Shown piece after piece: positions 14,938 to 22,805 of a stretch of 64,000 nt of DNA. Below the pieces are notes generated by a model. It saw only the letters and a list, made by a program, of their open reading frames with translations. It had not been told where the DNA came from and did not search any database. The translations under genes and the position numbers were made by a program. The stretch's first letter is position 1. Each line of letters begins with the position of its first letter. The stretch comes from DASSFG01 sp035550375 (GTDB lineage Bacteria; Planctomycetota; Planctomycetia; Pirellulales; JAICIG01), in assembly GCA_035550375.1 (NCBI GenBank), contig DASZPH010000045.1:1-64000 (forward strand), written 5' to 3'.

Positions 14938-15026
14938 CGCCTGCCGACGGTGGATGGCGATCGCCGTCGCAGCCTTCGTCCGGCGAGAAAAGGCCCCCTC
15001 CGCGGCCGATTTGCCGACCCTTCAAC

Positions 15027-16040
15027 TCACATCTGCTTGCCCAGCGCCTTGGCCACCTTGCGGCAAAGCTCCATCGTCTGGCGAAACTGGTCGACGTTGA
15101 GCGACTGGTAGCCGTCGCTCATGGCGTTTTCGGGGTCGGGATGGACCTCGAGAATGAGGCCGTCGGCGCCGGCCGCGACACTGGCGCAGGCCATCTGCGG
15201 CACGAGCCAGGTGTGGCCCGTGCCGTGGCTCGGATCGACCACCACGGGCAGGTGTGTCTTGGCATGCAGATAGGGAACGGTCGCCAGGGGGAGCGTGAAG
15301 CGGGTGTGCGACTCGAAGGTCCGGATGCCGCGCTCGCAGAGCATCACGTTGGGGTTCCCCGCGTCGAGAATATACTCGGCCGCCAGCAGCAGCTCTTCCA
15401 TGGTGGCGCTGGGGCCCCGTTTCAAAAGCACGGGCTGTCGAACCTTGCCCACGGCCTCCAGCAGACGGTAGTTCTGCATGTTGCGCGCTCCGATCTGCAA
15501 CACGTCGGCGTAGCGGGCGACGAGCTCGACGTCCTCGGTCGCCAGCACCTCGGTGACCACGGCCAATCCCGTGGCCTCGCGCGCTGCGGCCAGCAGCTTC
15601 AGCCCCTCTTCCTTCAGCCCCTGGAAACTGTAGGGGCTGGTGCGGGGCTTGAAAGCTCCGCCGCGCAGGGCCGTGGCCCCGGCCGCCTTAACCGCGATCG
15701 CCGTGGCCAGGATCTGCGCCTCGTTTTCGACCGAACACGGTCCTGCGATCACGCCGATCCGGTTGCCTCCCACCTCCAGGTCGCGGGCGCGGATTACCGT
15801 CGTCTCGCTCTTCAACTCGCGGCTGGCCACTTTATAGGGAGCCAGGATCGGCAAGACTTCGGCCACGCCGCTGCCGCTTTCCAGCGATTCCTTCAGGCCG
15901 TCGCGTTCGGCGCCGATGGCGGCGATGACGGTACGTTCGACGCCGCGCAATATGTGCGCCTTCAAACCCAATCCTTCCACGCGCTGGACCATGTGTTCAA
16001 CCTCCGCCTCGTTGGCATTTCGTTTCATGACGACAATCAC
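15027..16040 (-). CDS. aroF: 3-deoxy-7-phosphoheptulonate (DAHP) synthase, type I-beta, with N-terminal regulatory domain
   Basis: This enzyme condenses phosphoenolpyruvate and erythrose 4-phosphate to DAHP, the first step of the shikimate pathway to Phe, Tyr and Trp. The protein aligns with the Bacillus/Thermotoga type: an N-terminal ferredoxin-like domain (about 1-70, starting VIVVMKRN), then the barrel with IAGPCSVE, GGAFKPRTSPYSF, LQIGARNMQN, LLKRG and VVDPSHGTGH. GTG at 16040 is chosen over the longer frame because AGGAG lies 8-12 bases upstream and family members begin at this point; it gives 337 residues. The N-terminal domain in relatives mediates feedback by aromatic compounds. A leader peptide and attenuator hairpins lie immediately upstream, so transcription also appears controlled by aromatic amino acid supply. 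Confidence 0.95.
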   Translation of the reverse strand: MIVVMKRNANEAEVEHMVQRVEGLGLKAHILRGVERTVIAAIGAERDGLKESLESGSGVAEVLPILAPYKVASRELKSETTVIRARDLEVGGNRIGVIAGPCSVENEAQILATAIAVKAAGATALRGGAFKPRTSPYSFQGLKEEGLKLLAAAREATGLAVVTEVLATEDVELVARYADVLQIGARNMQNYRLLEAVGKVRQPVLLKRGPSATMEELLLAAEYILDAGNPNVMLCERGIRTFESHTRFTLPLATVPYLHAKTHLPVVVDPSHGTGHTWLVPQMACASVAAGADGLILEVHPDPENAMSDGYQSLNVDQFRQTMELCRKVAKALGKQM

Positions 16041-16101
16041 GTAAGGGCTCCTGTTTCTTCGATTGGCTTGCGAACGTGCTGGATACCGGCAAAAAACCAA
16101 C

Positions 16102-16131
16102 AAAAAACCCCGCGATTTTTGGTCGCGGGGC
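16102..16131 (-). terminator. Attenuator terminator hairpin upstream of aroF
   Basis: Read on the minus strand, CCCCGCGA, the loop CCAAAAA and TCGCGGGG form an 8-base-pair GC-rich stem, followed at once by TTTTTT. This is a textbook intrinsic terminator, but it sits 62 bases before the aroF start and after the leader peptide stop. It can therefore only act to abort transcription before aroF. Its 5' arm is also complementary to an upstream segment within the leader coding sequence. Confidence 0.85.
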
Positions 16132-16194
16132 TTGAATCAGCTTGCCTGGTTGGGTTCTCTTACGAACCGCCTCCGGCCCCGCGACCCGTCGGGG
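16121..16194 (-). promoter_or_regulatory. Antiterminator and 1:2 pairing segments of the aroF leader
   Basis: On the transcript, segment 2 (GGTCGCGGGGC, plus-strand positions 16176-16186) is perfectly complementary over 11 bases to segment 3 (GCCCCGCGACC, 16121-16131). Segment 3 contains the 5' arm of the terminator, so 2:3 and 3:4 pairing exclude each other. Segment 2 can also pair locally with CCCCG just upstream (16190-16194 with 16177-16181), giving the 1:2 hairpin expected of an attenuator. Segment 2 lies inside the leader coding sequence, 14 bases before its stop, where a terminating ribosome would cover it. Confidence 0.8.
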
Positions 16195-16240
16195 TAAAGT
16201 AAAACCAAAAGCCGAAGTAATACGCGTGGCTCGGAGTCAT
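16160..16240 (-). CDS. aroF leader peptide (aromatic-rich, 26 residues)
   Basis: A short frame starts with ATG at 16240 and ends with TAA at 16160. It encodes 26 residues in which positions 7-15 read YYFGFWFYF: four Phe, three Tyr and one Trp in nine codons. That composition is what a ribosome-sensing leader for the common aromatic pathway would need. The peptide ends before an intrinsic terminator and its distal codons overlap the antiterminator segment. Ribosomes starved for charged Phe, Tyr or Trp tRNA would stall on the aromatic run, leave segment 2 free and allow transcription into aroF; unimpeded ribosomes would reach the stop, mask segment 2 and let the terminator form. AAGG about 13 bases upstream is a weak ribosome site. 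Too short for ordinary gene finders. Confidence 0.85.
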   Translation of the reverse strand: MTPSHAYYFGFWFYFTPTGRGAGGGS

Positions 16241-16324
16241 GACGCTATTCTGCCTTGAGGGCGGCGGCGTTGCAAGCAGAAAAATTCGTTAGGCAACTGC
16301 TGGGACTCGCGGGCTCGTCCCACC

Positions 16325-17704
16325 CTACAATTCGTTCGTCACCATTCGTCCCACCAGCCGCGCGTCCGGGAAGTTGGCGAGCAGATAGGTGTTGCGGCCG
16401 TCTAGAATCGTTACGGTCTGCTGCTCGGCACCGCCGTTTGTGCCGTACTGGCTGATAGGTTGCAGGGTGACCACATGCGTCCCGGCGGGAAGTTCGACTC
16501 GCAGCACCTGAATTTTATCGGGCAGCAGGCCCCAGCAACGCGTGTCGGCCGCCTCGGTCGCTTCCCAGGCGATGCCCACCACGTCGAGCGCGATGCTCGT
16601 CATCGTGGCTTGATTCGCTCCCAGCGCTTCCTTGGCGCCCAGCACCACGGCCTTCTTCACGACGCGCCGTACCACCGCGTCGGCAATGATGCGGGGGTAA
16701 ATCGCCTCGTGTTGCTCGGCGGCCATCCGGCCGATATCGGTGATCGTTTCCGTGGGGCCGGCGTATCGGCCGTCGACCGACACGCCCACGTTGGTGATGT
16801 AGTTGGGCGGCACCACGATTTTGGGCACTTTCACCGGCGCGATCGTGGGGGGCAGGCTGTATTTGTTGGTCGCGCTGATGATCCGATCGGCGATCAAGAG
16901 CGAGATCTGGGTGGGTAGTTCGATGGCCTCTTCTTTGTAGGGACCTCGGCCGACCAGCGTGAAGACGTACAGCACGCCGTTGCCCGGCGCCGAATGCCGG
17001 CCGTGCCGGGCGCGTTCCAGATCGGCTCGGCCGTAGCGAAACTCCGGCCGCCAGCTCACGACCAGCGAGCTGGCGCGGGCCGCGTCGTCGTAGTTGCTGT
17101 GTGTCGCCTCGCGGATCAGTCCGTGCAGGTAGGGGCCCAGTGCCACCTGCTTGTAGGCCAGCTTCGGATTGTTGCCGTCGCCGTCCTTCGTCGCGGCTTC
17201 GATGATCTGCTGCTGCTTGTCGGTGACTTGCAGGGCATAGGCCGCCGCGTCCTGACCGTCGCCCAGCAAGTTGGCGAGGGAAAGGAACGCCCGGATGAGC
17301 ACCTTCTCGTAGTCTTCGCCGCAGTACGCCTTGTAGGTGTCGTCCGTGATGAGGGAAATGGCCGCCTTGCCGAGTCGGGCGCCTTCCAGCTCTTCAAAGC
17401 GATCGCGAACCGTCCGCAGCGCCGCTTCGGCCTGTTTGGGACGCCCTTCCGCCAGGTCGACGATCGAACGCTCCAGCAGCAGCACTTCGCCGTCGCGTCG
17501 GTCTCGCTTCAGTCCCTCGTCGAGCGCCGTCTCGGCCTCGATCAGGTCGCCCGAATAGAAGCCGTCGCGAATCGCCAGCAGCCGCCGTTCGTGCGTGGCG
17601 CAGCCGACGGCGGCGAACAGCAGACAAGAAACGGCGAGAGACAGACAGATCAACGGCCGGAGGCGATATCGCCGGTGGTCGATGAGCGAGCGGTCGTCGG
17701 TCAT
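16325..17704 (-). CDS. COG3014-like lipoprotein
   Basis: The 459-residue protein begins with a positively charged segment, a hydrophobic helix and a lipobox (LLFAAVGC, Cys about 35), so it should be a lipoprotein. The N-terminal part after the Cys is helical and tetratricopeptide-like (IRDGFYSGDLIEAETALDEG), and the C-terminal part alternates beta strands and helices ending in DGRNTYLLANFPDARLVGRM. This architecture and its position 42 bases downstream of an LpoB-like lipoprotein gene match the COG3014 family, which travels with LpoB-type genes. It may take part in control of cell-wall synthesis at the outer envelope; that role is inferred from the neighbour only. The start is supported by the intact signal sequence. 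Confidence 0.75.
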   Translation of the reverse strand: MTDDRSLIDHRRYRLRPLICLSLAVSCLLFAAVGCATHERRLLAIRDGFYSGDLIEAETALDEGLKRDRRDGEVLLLERSIVDLAEGRPKQAEAALRTVRDRFEELEGARLGKAAISLITDDTYKAYCGEDYEKVLIRAFLSLANLLGDGQDAAAYALQVTDKQQQIIEAATKDGDGNNPKLAYKQVALGPYLHGLIREATHSNYDDAARASSLVVSWRPEFRYGRADLERARHGRHSAPGNGVLYVFTLVGRGPYKEEAIELPTQISLLIADRIISATNKYSLPPTIAPVKVPKIVVPPNYITNVGVSVDGRYAGPTETITDIGRMAAEQHEAIYPRIIADAVVRRVVKKAVVLGAKEALGANQATMTSIALDVVGIAWEATEAADTRCWGLLPDKIQVLRVELPAGTHVVTLQPISQYGTNGGAEQQTVTILDGRNTYLLANFPDARLVGRMVTNEL

Positions 17705-17746
17705 GGGCGTTTCACCCGTCTGCTGCCTACCGCTGGGCTTGTGCCC

Positions 17747-18397
17747 CTATCCTTTTACCAATCGACTCAGCCGCGAGTGATAATAGCCCTTGCTGAGCGT
17801 GGCGGCTTGCTTGTCGTATTGGCCGGTGTGAATGTCGACCAGTTCCATCGTGAGCAGGTAGTCGCGCTGGTAGTCCTTGTTCTCGCGGGTGGTGCCGGAG
17901 GTAATCGTAGCGTAGAGCAGATAGTCGAACGGCTGGCCCTGCTGCTCCATCACGGCCGTGAACATCCGCTGGTTGGCGGGGATCATCAGCATGTCGGGAC
18001 GGAGCCGTGTCTGCATCAATCCCGCGTCGACAAACCGCTTGCTCACCGGCTGAAAAACCTGGCTTTCGAGTATCTTGGTGTCGATCTGCTCGTAGATCTG
18101 GTCTTTGAAATCGCCGATCTCCTCGCTGCTCTTGTTCTCGACGCCGACGAAGCAGATTCGCAGAGGCGGGGGCGGCAATCCGTTCGGTCCGACCTGACGC
18201 GCGGCGGCGTGCCGGCCCAACAGCTTGGCGACCGCCTCATGCATCAGCGGTTGCCAGGTCTCTGCGCCGGCCTGATGACTGCCGACCATCCCTGGATCGC
18301 CCGGCTGCTTGACTTCCGCGTATTGATTGCCGCGGCAGCCGCCCAAACAGCCAGCCAAGGTAATGAAACCCGAACGAAGAAAACAACGTCGGTGCAT
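17747..18397 (-). CDS. LpoB-like penicillin-binding-protein activator lipoprotein
   Basis: Starting at ATG 18397 gives a 216-residue protein with an Arg-rich head and a lipobox (FITLAGC, with a second GGC nearby); the longer upstream frame would bury this signal and is rejected. The mature part has the LpoB/COG3417 pattern: LRICFVGVENKSSEEIGDF, a helical IYEQIDTKILES block, RPDMLMIPANQRMF and DYLLYATITSGTTR, then a C-terminal strand-helix ending. LpoB proteins stimulate bifunctional penicillin-binding proteins from the outer membrane in proteobacteria; the role in a planctomycete, whose peptidoglycan machinery is reduced or unusual, is an open point. It is the first gene of a two-gene unit with the COG3014-like lipoprotein gene. 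Confidence 0.82.
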   Translation of the reverse strand: MHRRCFLRSGFITLAGCLGGCRGNQYAEVKQPGDPGMVGSHQAGAETWQPLMHEAVAKLLGRHAAARQVGPNGLPPPPLRICFVGVENKSSEEIGDFKDQIYEQIDTKILESQVFQPVSKRFVDAGLMQTRLRPDMLMIPANQRMFTAVMEQQGQPFDYLLYATITSGTTRENKDYQRDYLLTMELVDIHTGQYDKQAATLSKGYYHSRLSRLVKG

Positions 18398-18731
18398 CGG
18401 AGTGGATTCCGTTCCGTCGAAAGTGGCTGCAACCCGGTTTGAAAAGCCTATTGAGTAGATCGGTCGGCTCATTCCCAAAACTTCGTCGCCCTCGCCGGGG
18501 GGCCAAAACGGGCGGCCAGCATAACGAAAAAAGTGAAACCGGACCATGTTGAGTGGCGAGGGCGGATATACTGCGTCCCCGTTTCTTACGTATAAAACAG
18601 GTCCGAAGAGACCGGCCCGGTAAGATGACGAGACTGCAAAAAACACGTCGACACGGCTTGCGGAGCGAATTCGCCGCAGAAATCATTACGTTCATTCGAT
18701 TGGCAACCTACTTCGACTCAACCCCACGGCA
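18398..18731. other. Divergent intergenic region, no gene seen
   Basis: This 334-base gap separates the divergent LpoB-like and amidohydrolase genes and must hold both promoters. The open frames that cross it are extensions of neighbouring frames without start signals. I see no RNA gene or clear operator; -35/-10 boxes could not be assigned with confidence. Confidence 0.5.
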
Positions 18732-20468
18732 ATGACTGTTCAAGACCTTCGCTCGCAAAGTGCGGTTCGAGGCCGCCTCGTTTCGCTGATCTCGCTCGTT
18801 TTCTGCGTCGCCTGCCCCGCCTTCGCCGCCGACGAGCCCCCCTTTGATCTGGTGATCCGCAACGGCCGGATCGTCGACGGGTCGGGAAATCCTTGGTTCT
18901 ATGGTGACGTGGCCGTACGCGGCGATCGGCTCGCAGCCGTCGGGCAGATAGGCCAGGTCGAGGCGAGGCGAACGATCGACGCCCGCGGCCTTGTCGTCTG
19001 TCCGGGGTTCGTCGACATCCATTCGCACTCGGATCTTCTGCTCCTGGAAGACGGCCATGCCAACGGCAAGATCCGCCAGGGGGTGACGACCGAAATCTTA
19101 GGGGAAGGCAGTTCCGCCGGACCCTACACGGGCAAACTCGCCTCGCCCCCGGCCGACGTGCGTGGAACGCCTCGGCACTGGTCGATGCTGGGCGAATACT
19201 TTGACCTGCTCGACGGCGCCGGCGTTTCCGTGAACGTGGCCTCGTATGTCGGCCTGGGGAACGTCTGGCAGTGTGTCATGGGCGACTCGTTCGAGCGGCC
19301 GACGGACGAGCAGCTCGCCGAGATGGAGCGGCTCGTCGAGGCGGCGATGGGCGACGGGGCGCTCGGCCTGTCGAGCCAGGTGATGATGCCCCCCGGTTCT
19401 CTGGCGACCACCGACGACATCGTGGCTCTGTGCAAGGCGGCGGCCCGCCACGGCGGCATCTATTCGACGCACATACGCAACGAAGGGAGCGGGGTTCTGG
19501 AGTCGGTGAAGGAAGCAATCGAAATCGGCGAGCGCGCGCAAATTCCGGTCGACGTCATCCATCTAAAAATCGCCGACCAGCAGCTTTGGGGCCGGATGGG
19601 CGAGATCGTGGCCCTGATCGACGAGGCGCGGGCGAGGGGCATCAACGTGCAGGCCAACGTCTACCCGTACACACGCGGGAACAACGACCTGGTAAGCATC
19701 ATCCCGCCGTGGGCCCACGAAGGGGGCAAAGACCAACTGCTCGCCCGGCTCAAAAACCCGCGCGATCGCCAGCGGTTGAAGAAGGAAATCCGCGAGGGAC
19801 TTCCCGGCTGGTACAACCATTACACGGCCGTCGGGGGCGACTGGGGACGTATGCTCATCAGCGCCGACAACGTTTACAAAGGGCTGACGATGGACCGGGT
19901 CCTCGCGCTCCGCGCAGCTCGGCAAAAAGAGGCTGGGGGGCCGGTGGCGGATCCGCTGGACGAGCTGTTCGATATCCTGATCGAACAAAACGCTTCGGTG
20001 GGCACCGTCTACGCGCACCACACCGAAGAAGACATGAACGCGGCGATGGTGCAGCCGTGGTGCTCCATCGGCTCCGACGGCTCGGCCTACGCCATCGAAG
20101 GCCCGCTACGGCGCGGAAACCCGCATCCTCGCAACTTCGGAACCTTTCCGCGCGTGCTGGGAGTTTACGTCCGCGAAAAGAAGCTGCTCAAGCTGGAAGA
20201 CGCCGTGCACAAGATGACGTGGCTCAACGCCGCTAAAATCGGCCTGCGCGATCGCGGCTTGCTCGTGGCCGGCACGTTTGCCGACATTACAATCTTCGAT
20301 CCCGAGCGGGTGATCGACCATTCTACTTACACCGAGCCGTTTCAATACAACGACGGCATCGAGTATGTGATCGTCAACGGTCAGGTCGTGCTCCAGAAGG
20401 GGCGCCACACGGGTGCCCTGCCCGGCCGGGCGCTTCGGAAAGGACGGGGGCTGGGCAAGCTGGATTGA
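18732..20468 (+). CDS. Secreted N-acyl-D-amino-acid deacylase-type amidohydrolase
   Basis: The 578-residue protein has a signal peptide (about 1-33, ending PAFAA) and an amidohydrolase-superfamily barrel. The N-terminal beta sandwich contains FDLVIRNGRIVDGSG, followed by the metal-binding GFVDIHSHSD (His 98 and 100), then THIRNEG, VIHLKI and the late GSDGSAYA with the catalytic Asp. This order matches D-aminoacylase/N-acyl-D-amino-acid deacylases, which release D-amino acids from N-acyl derivatives. Several planctomycete members are only loosely similar to characterised enzymes, so the substrate is uncertain and dihydroorotase-like alternatives exist. The protein is about 50 residues longer than cytoplasmic homologues, largely because of the export signal. 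There is no strong Shine-Dalgarno sequence before the ATG. Confidence 0.88.
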   Translation: MTVQDLRSQSAVRGRLVSLISLVFCVACPAFAADEPPFDLVIRNGRIVDGSGNPWFYGDVAVRGDRLAAVGQIGQVEARRTIDARGLVVCPGFVDIHSHSDLLLLEDGHANGKIRQGVTTEILGEGSSAGPYTGKLASPPADVRGTPRHWSMLGEYFDLLDGAGVSVNVASYVGLGNVWQCVMGDSFERPTDEQLAEMERLVEAAMGDGALGLSSQVMMPPGSLATTDDIVALCKAAARHGGIYSTHIRNEGSGVLESVKEAIEIGERAQIPVDVIHLKIADQQLWGRMGEIVALIDEARARGINVQANVYPYTRGNNDLVSIIPPWAHEGGKDQLLARLKNPRDRQRLKKEIREGLPGWYNHYTAVGGDWGRMLISADNVYKGLTMDRVLALRAARQKEAGGPVADPLDELFDILIEQNASVGTVYAHHTEEDMNAAMVQPWCSIGSDGSAYAIEGPLRRGNPHPRNFGTFPRVLGVYVREKKLLKLEDAVHKMTWLNAAKIGLRDRGLLVAGTFADITIFDPERVIDHSTYTEPFQYNDGIEYVIVNGQVVLQKGRHTGALPGRALRKGRGLGKLD

Positions 20469-20702
20469 AACGGCTCAATGGCTCGCCGCCTTGCCGCACT
20501 ATTTTCTTGCCCCTATACTCCTCCGCCCGGCTGGTGACGATTAATTCAGGGGCTTCTTCTGGCAAGTTGGTCGGGGACCGACGAAGAATAACTTCGTGCT
20601 GCCATCTCTTTTGGGAAGAGCAAGATGAGGGATGACGGAAACGTTATTTCTCATCGCACCTCTCGGTCGGGAAAAAGCGGCAGGTCAGGACAAAGGTGGC
20701 AA

Positions 20703-21674
20703 ATGTCCCAGCGCGTGGACAACTTGCATCGCTGCCGGGTCGCGAAATGGACGATCACGCTGGCACTTCTAACCAGCGGTTGCGCCGCCACGCCTTATCG
20801 ATATGGCCGATTTCATCCAGAGAGTCCAGGCGGCGTGCAATTGCAGCCGATCGAGGTATGCTACGGAAAACCGCGCAAAACCCTCGACCGGATTGGCTAT
20901 GTGCTGGGCACGCCCGCGCGGATCATCACTTTGAATAAGAAGATGAACAACCACGACATCTCCCCCGAGACCCTCGAAAAACTGAAGGTCTACCTGGCGG
21001 TGAACGACATCACCGACGTGTGTGTCGCGGTGAACGAATACGACCCGAAGGGACAGTGGAAGCGGCTTCACGAGAACAAGCGCATCGCCCCGGGTTGGCG
21101 TTACTCCGTGGGCACCCTGAACTGGCTGACCTACACCATTTTGCCAAACCGGCTCTTCGGCGGAGACCGGTATAGTCCGTACACCAACACCTTGAACCTG
21201 AGCTCGGACGTGCCGGCGCAGGTCCTCGCGGCGGCGGCCTACGCCAAGGACATCCATTCGCAACGGCTGCCGGGCACCTACGCGGCGATCGTCAACGATA
21301 TGCCGGTTCTTTCCGTCTGGAGAGAAGCGAAGGCGGCGCGCGACGTCCTGGGATACGCCCGCGCGAGGCACGATTGGAAAGCCGAGCAGCAAGCTTACCA
21401 CGTGCTCTATCCTCAAATCGGCGGAGCGACGGTGGGGACGGCGGGCGTTTTTGTCCCTACCGTCGGCCCGTTGTTGCGCTTGGGCGGAGTTGCCGCGGGA
21501 CACGCGGTCGGTCGCACGGTCGCCTACATTCAGCGACCCAAGGAAGAAAAACCGACCAAGGTGGAGCCGCCAGACATAAAGCTCTTGCCGGGCGAGGAAA
21601 TTATTACGAACCAGAATTCCCGCCCTTTTCCACCAAATTCGACCGTGCAGGGACAAAATGGCTCGCGCAGGTAG
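20703..21674 (+). CDS. Hypothetical lipoprotein
   Basis: ATG at 20703 is chosen because GGTGG lies a few bases upstream and it is followed by a proper lipoprotein signal (KWTITLALLTSGC, Cys about 25); the longer frame from 20625 adds only a polar stretch. The mature protein, about 300 residues, contains no motif I can assign. It has a conserved-looking centre with KVYLAVNDITDVCVAVNEYD and a weakly hydrophobic Gly-rich segment (about 242-268, GGATVGTAGVFVPTVGPLLR), then a polar tail. The next gene starts 17 bases before its stop, so the two are translationally coupled and probably act at the same place in the envelope. Confidence 0.75.
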   Translation: MSQRVDNLHRCRVAKWTITLALLTSGCAATPYRYGRFHPESPGGVQLQPIEVCYGKPRKTLDRIGYVLGTPARIITLNKKMNNHDISPETLEKLKVYLAVNDITDVCVAVNEYDPKGQWKRLHENKRIAPGWRYSVGTLNWLTYTILPNRLFGGDRYSPYTNTLNLSSDVPAQVLAAAAYAKDIHSQRLPGTYAAIVNDMPVLSVWREAKAARDVLGYARARHDWKAEQQAYHVLYPQIGGATVGTAGVFVPTVGPLLRLGGVAAGHAVGRTVAYIQRPKEEKPTKVEPPDIKLLPGEEIITNQNSRPFPPNSTVQGQNGSRR

Positions 21675-22605
21675 CGGCTGGGGGCGCCGGGCCGTGCGGA
21701 TGGCGGCGACGATTGTCGTGGTCGCCTGGCTTATGGGCGGCCGTGCCGACGCCCAGCACCTCTGGTGGGACGTGAAGGGATTGGATGAGGCCACCTGCCT
21801 CTACGGTGAGGTCACCGTTTTGGCGACGCACGAGGGCATTTACTACTGCGGGGCCAACTGGCACCCCGGCGACCCAGCGGGCGGGTACTGCGGCATCCAG
21901 CACAACTCGGCGAGAGAGCGCCGCACAATCTTCTCGATCTGGGACACCTCCGCCGAACTTCGGCCGAAGGTCGTGGAGGCCGATGCCAAGACGATCTTCA
22001 ACCGCTTCGGCGGCGAGGGCGAGGGGGCACACACCCACGCGTTCTACAACTGGCGGGTCGGCGAGACGTTTCGGTTCTTCTTACAGAAACATCCGGGCGG
22101 CGAGGCAGGCACAACCGACGCCCGCTATTACGTCTACGACCGCGAGCAGAAGGCGTGGCGGCACCTGGCGACGATCGCCAGCCCCAACGGCGGTGAGCGG
22201 AGCGCGAAAAGCGTGGCGAACATCGGCGGCGGAGGACTTGCCTCGTTCCTGGAAAACTTCTCCGGCAAAGATCGGGCGACCGCAAAACTGGCCCTCTATC
22301 GGCTTTGGCTGGGGAAAAGCCTGGACGACATGCATTGCCTGACGCGGGCGACCGGCGACGGCATCTGGGGCACACTGGGAGGCGCCTATTTTCTCGCCGA
22401 AGGGGACAAGGGCCGGCTTGAAGCGTTATTTGATGGTCTGAAGGAGCAACACGGCGAACCCGTCTTCGGCGCAAAGGACAAGAAGCTCGAACCTCTGGCG
22501 GACAAGCCCGTGCCCGGCGAGATGGGCGAAGGGCTCAAGAACCTGCCTCGTGCGAGGAAGGTCGGCGACGAGCCGGGCTCCTCTCAAACAAAGCGTCGCG
22601 ACTAG
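21658..22605 (+). CDS. Secreted DUF3472-like protein
   Basis: The 315-residue protein has a signal peptide (VRMAATIVVVAWLMGGRADA) and a beta-rich body that matches the DUF3472 pattern: GGYCGIQHNSARERRTIFSI, then RFGGEGEGAHTHAFYNW, VGETFRFFL and DARYYVYD. DUF3472 domains occur in secreted proteins linked to carbohydrate metabolism, with no established reaction. The second half (after about 180) is Gly-rich and helical, ending in a polar tail that resembles no domain I know. The ATG lies inside the end of the upstream lipoprotein gene (17-base overlap), implying coupled translation. Confidence 0.8.
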   Translation: MARAGSGWGRRAVRMAATIVVVAWLMGGRADAQHLWWDVKGLDEATCLYGEVTVLATHEGIYYCGANWHPGDPAGGYCGIQHNSARERRTIFSIWDTSAELRPKVVEADAKTIFNRFGGEGEGAHTHAFYNWRVGETFRFFLQKHPGGEAGTTDARYYVYDREQKAWRHLATIASPNGGERSAKSVANIGGGGLASFLENFSGKDRATAKLALYRLWLGKSLDDMHCLTRATGDGIWGTLGGAYFLAEGDKGRLEALFDGLKEQHGEPVFGAKDKKLEPLADKPVPGEMGEGLKNLPRARKVGDEPGSSQTKRRD

Positions 22606-22805
22606 CGCTTCCGAAGGGATCGCGCTTGGTGCCCGTCCGAGAACCAGCACCGTGTGCGGGCGTCTCGCCTGCCCGCCGCTACTCGTGACACGCGGACGAT
22701 ACCTGTAGCGACCTTCAGTTGCTATGATGGGCACACCCGTCCCCCTCGTCCTCTGCAAGAAGGCTGCGGCGAGCGCGGGCGGCAGGTTCAAAGAGAAACC
22801 GTTGC

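Noticed and set aside
15141..16202. Plus-strand frame of 353 codons opposite aroF
   Set aside because: Antisense shadow of DAHP synthase, which has all catalytic motifs on the minus strand.
16994..18442. Plus-strand frame of 482 codons opposite the lipoprotein pair
   Set aside because: It spans two real minus-strand genes with lipoprotein signals and shows no protein features of its own.
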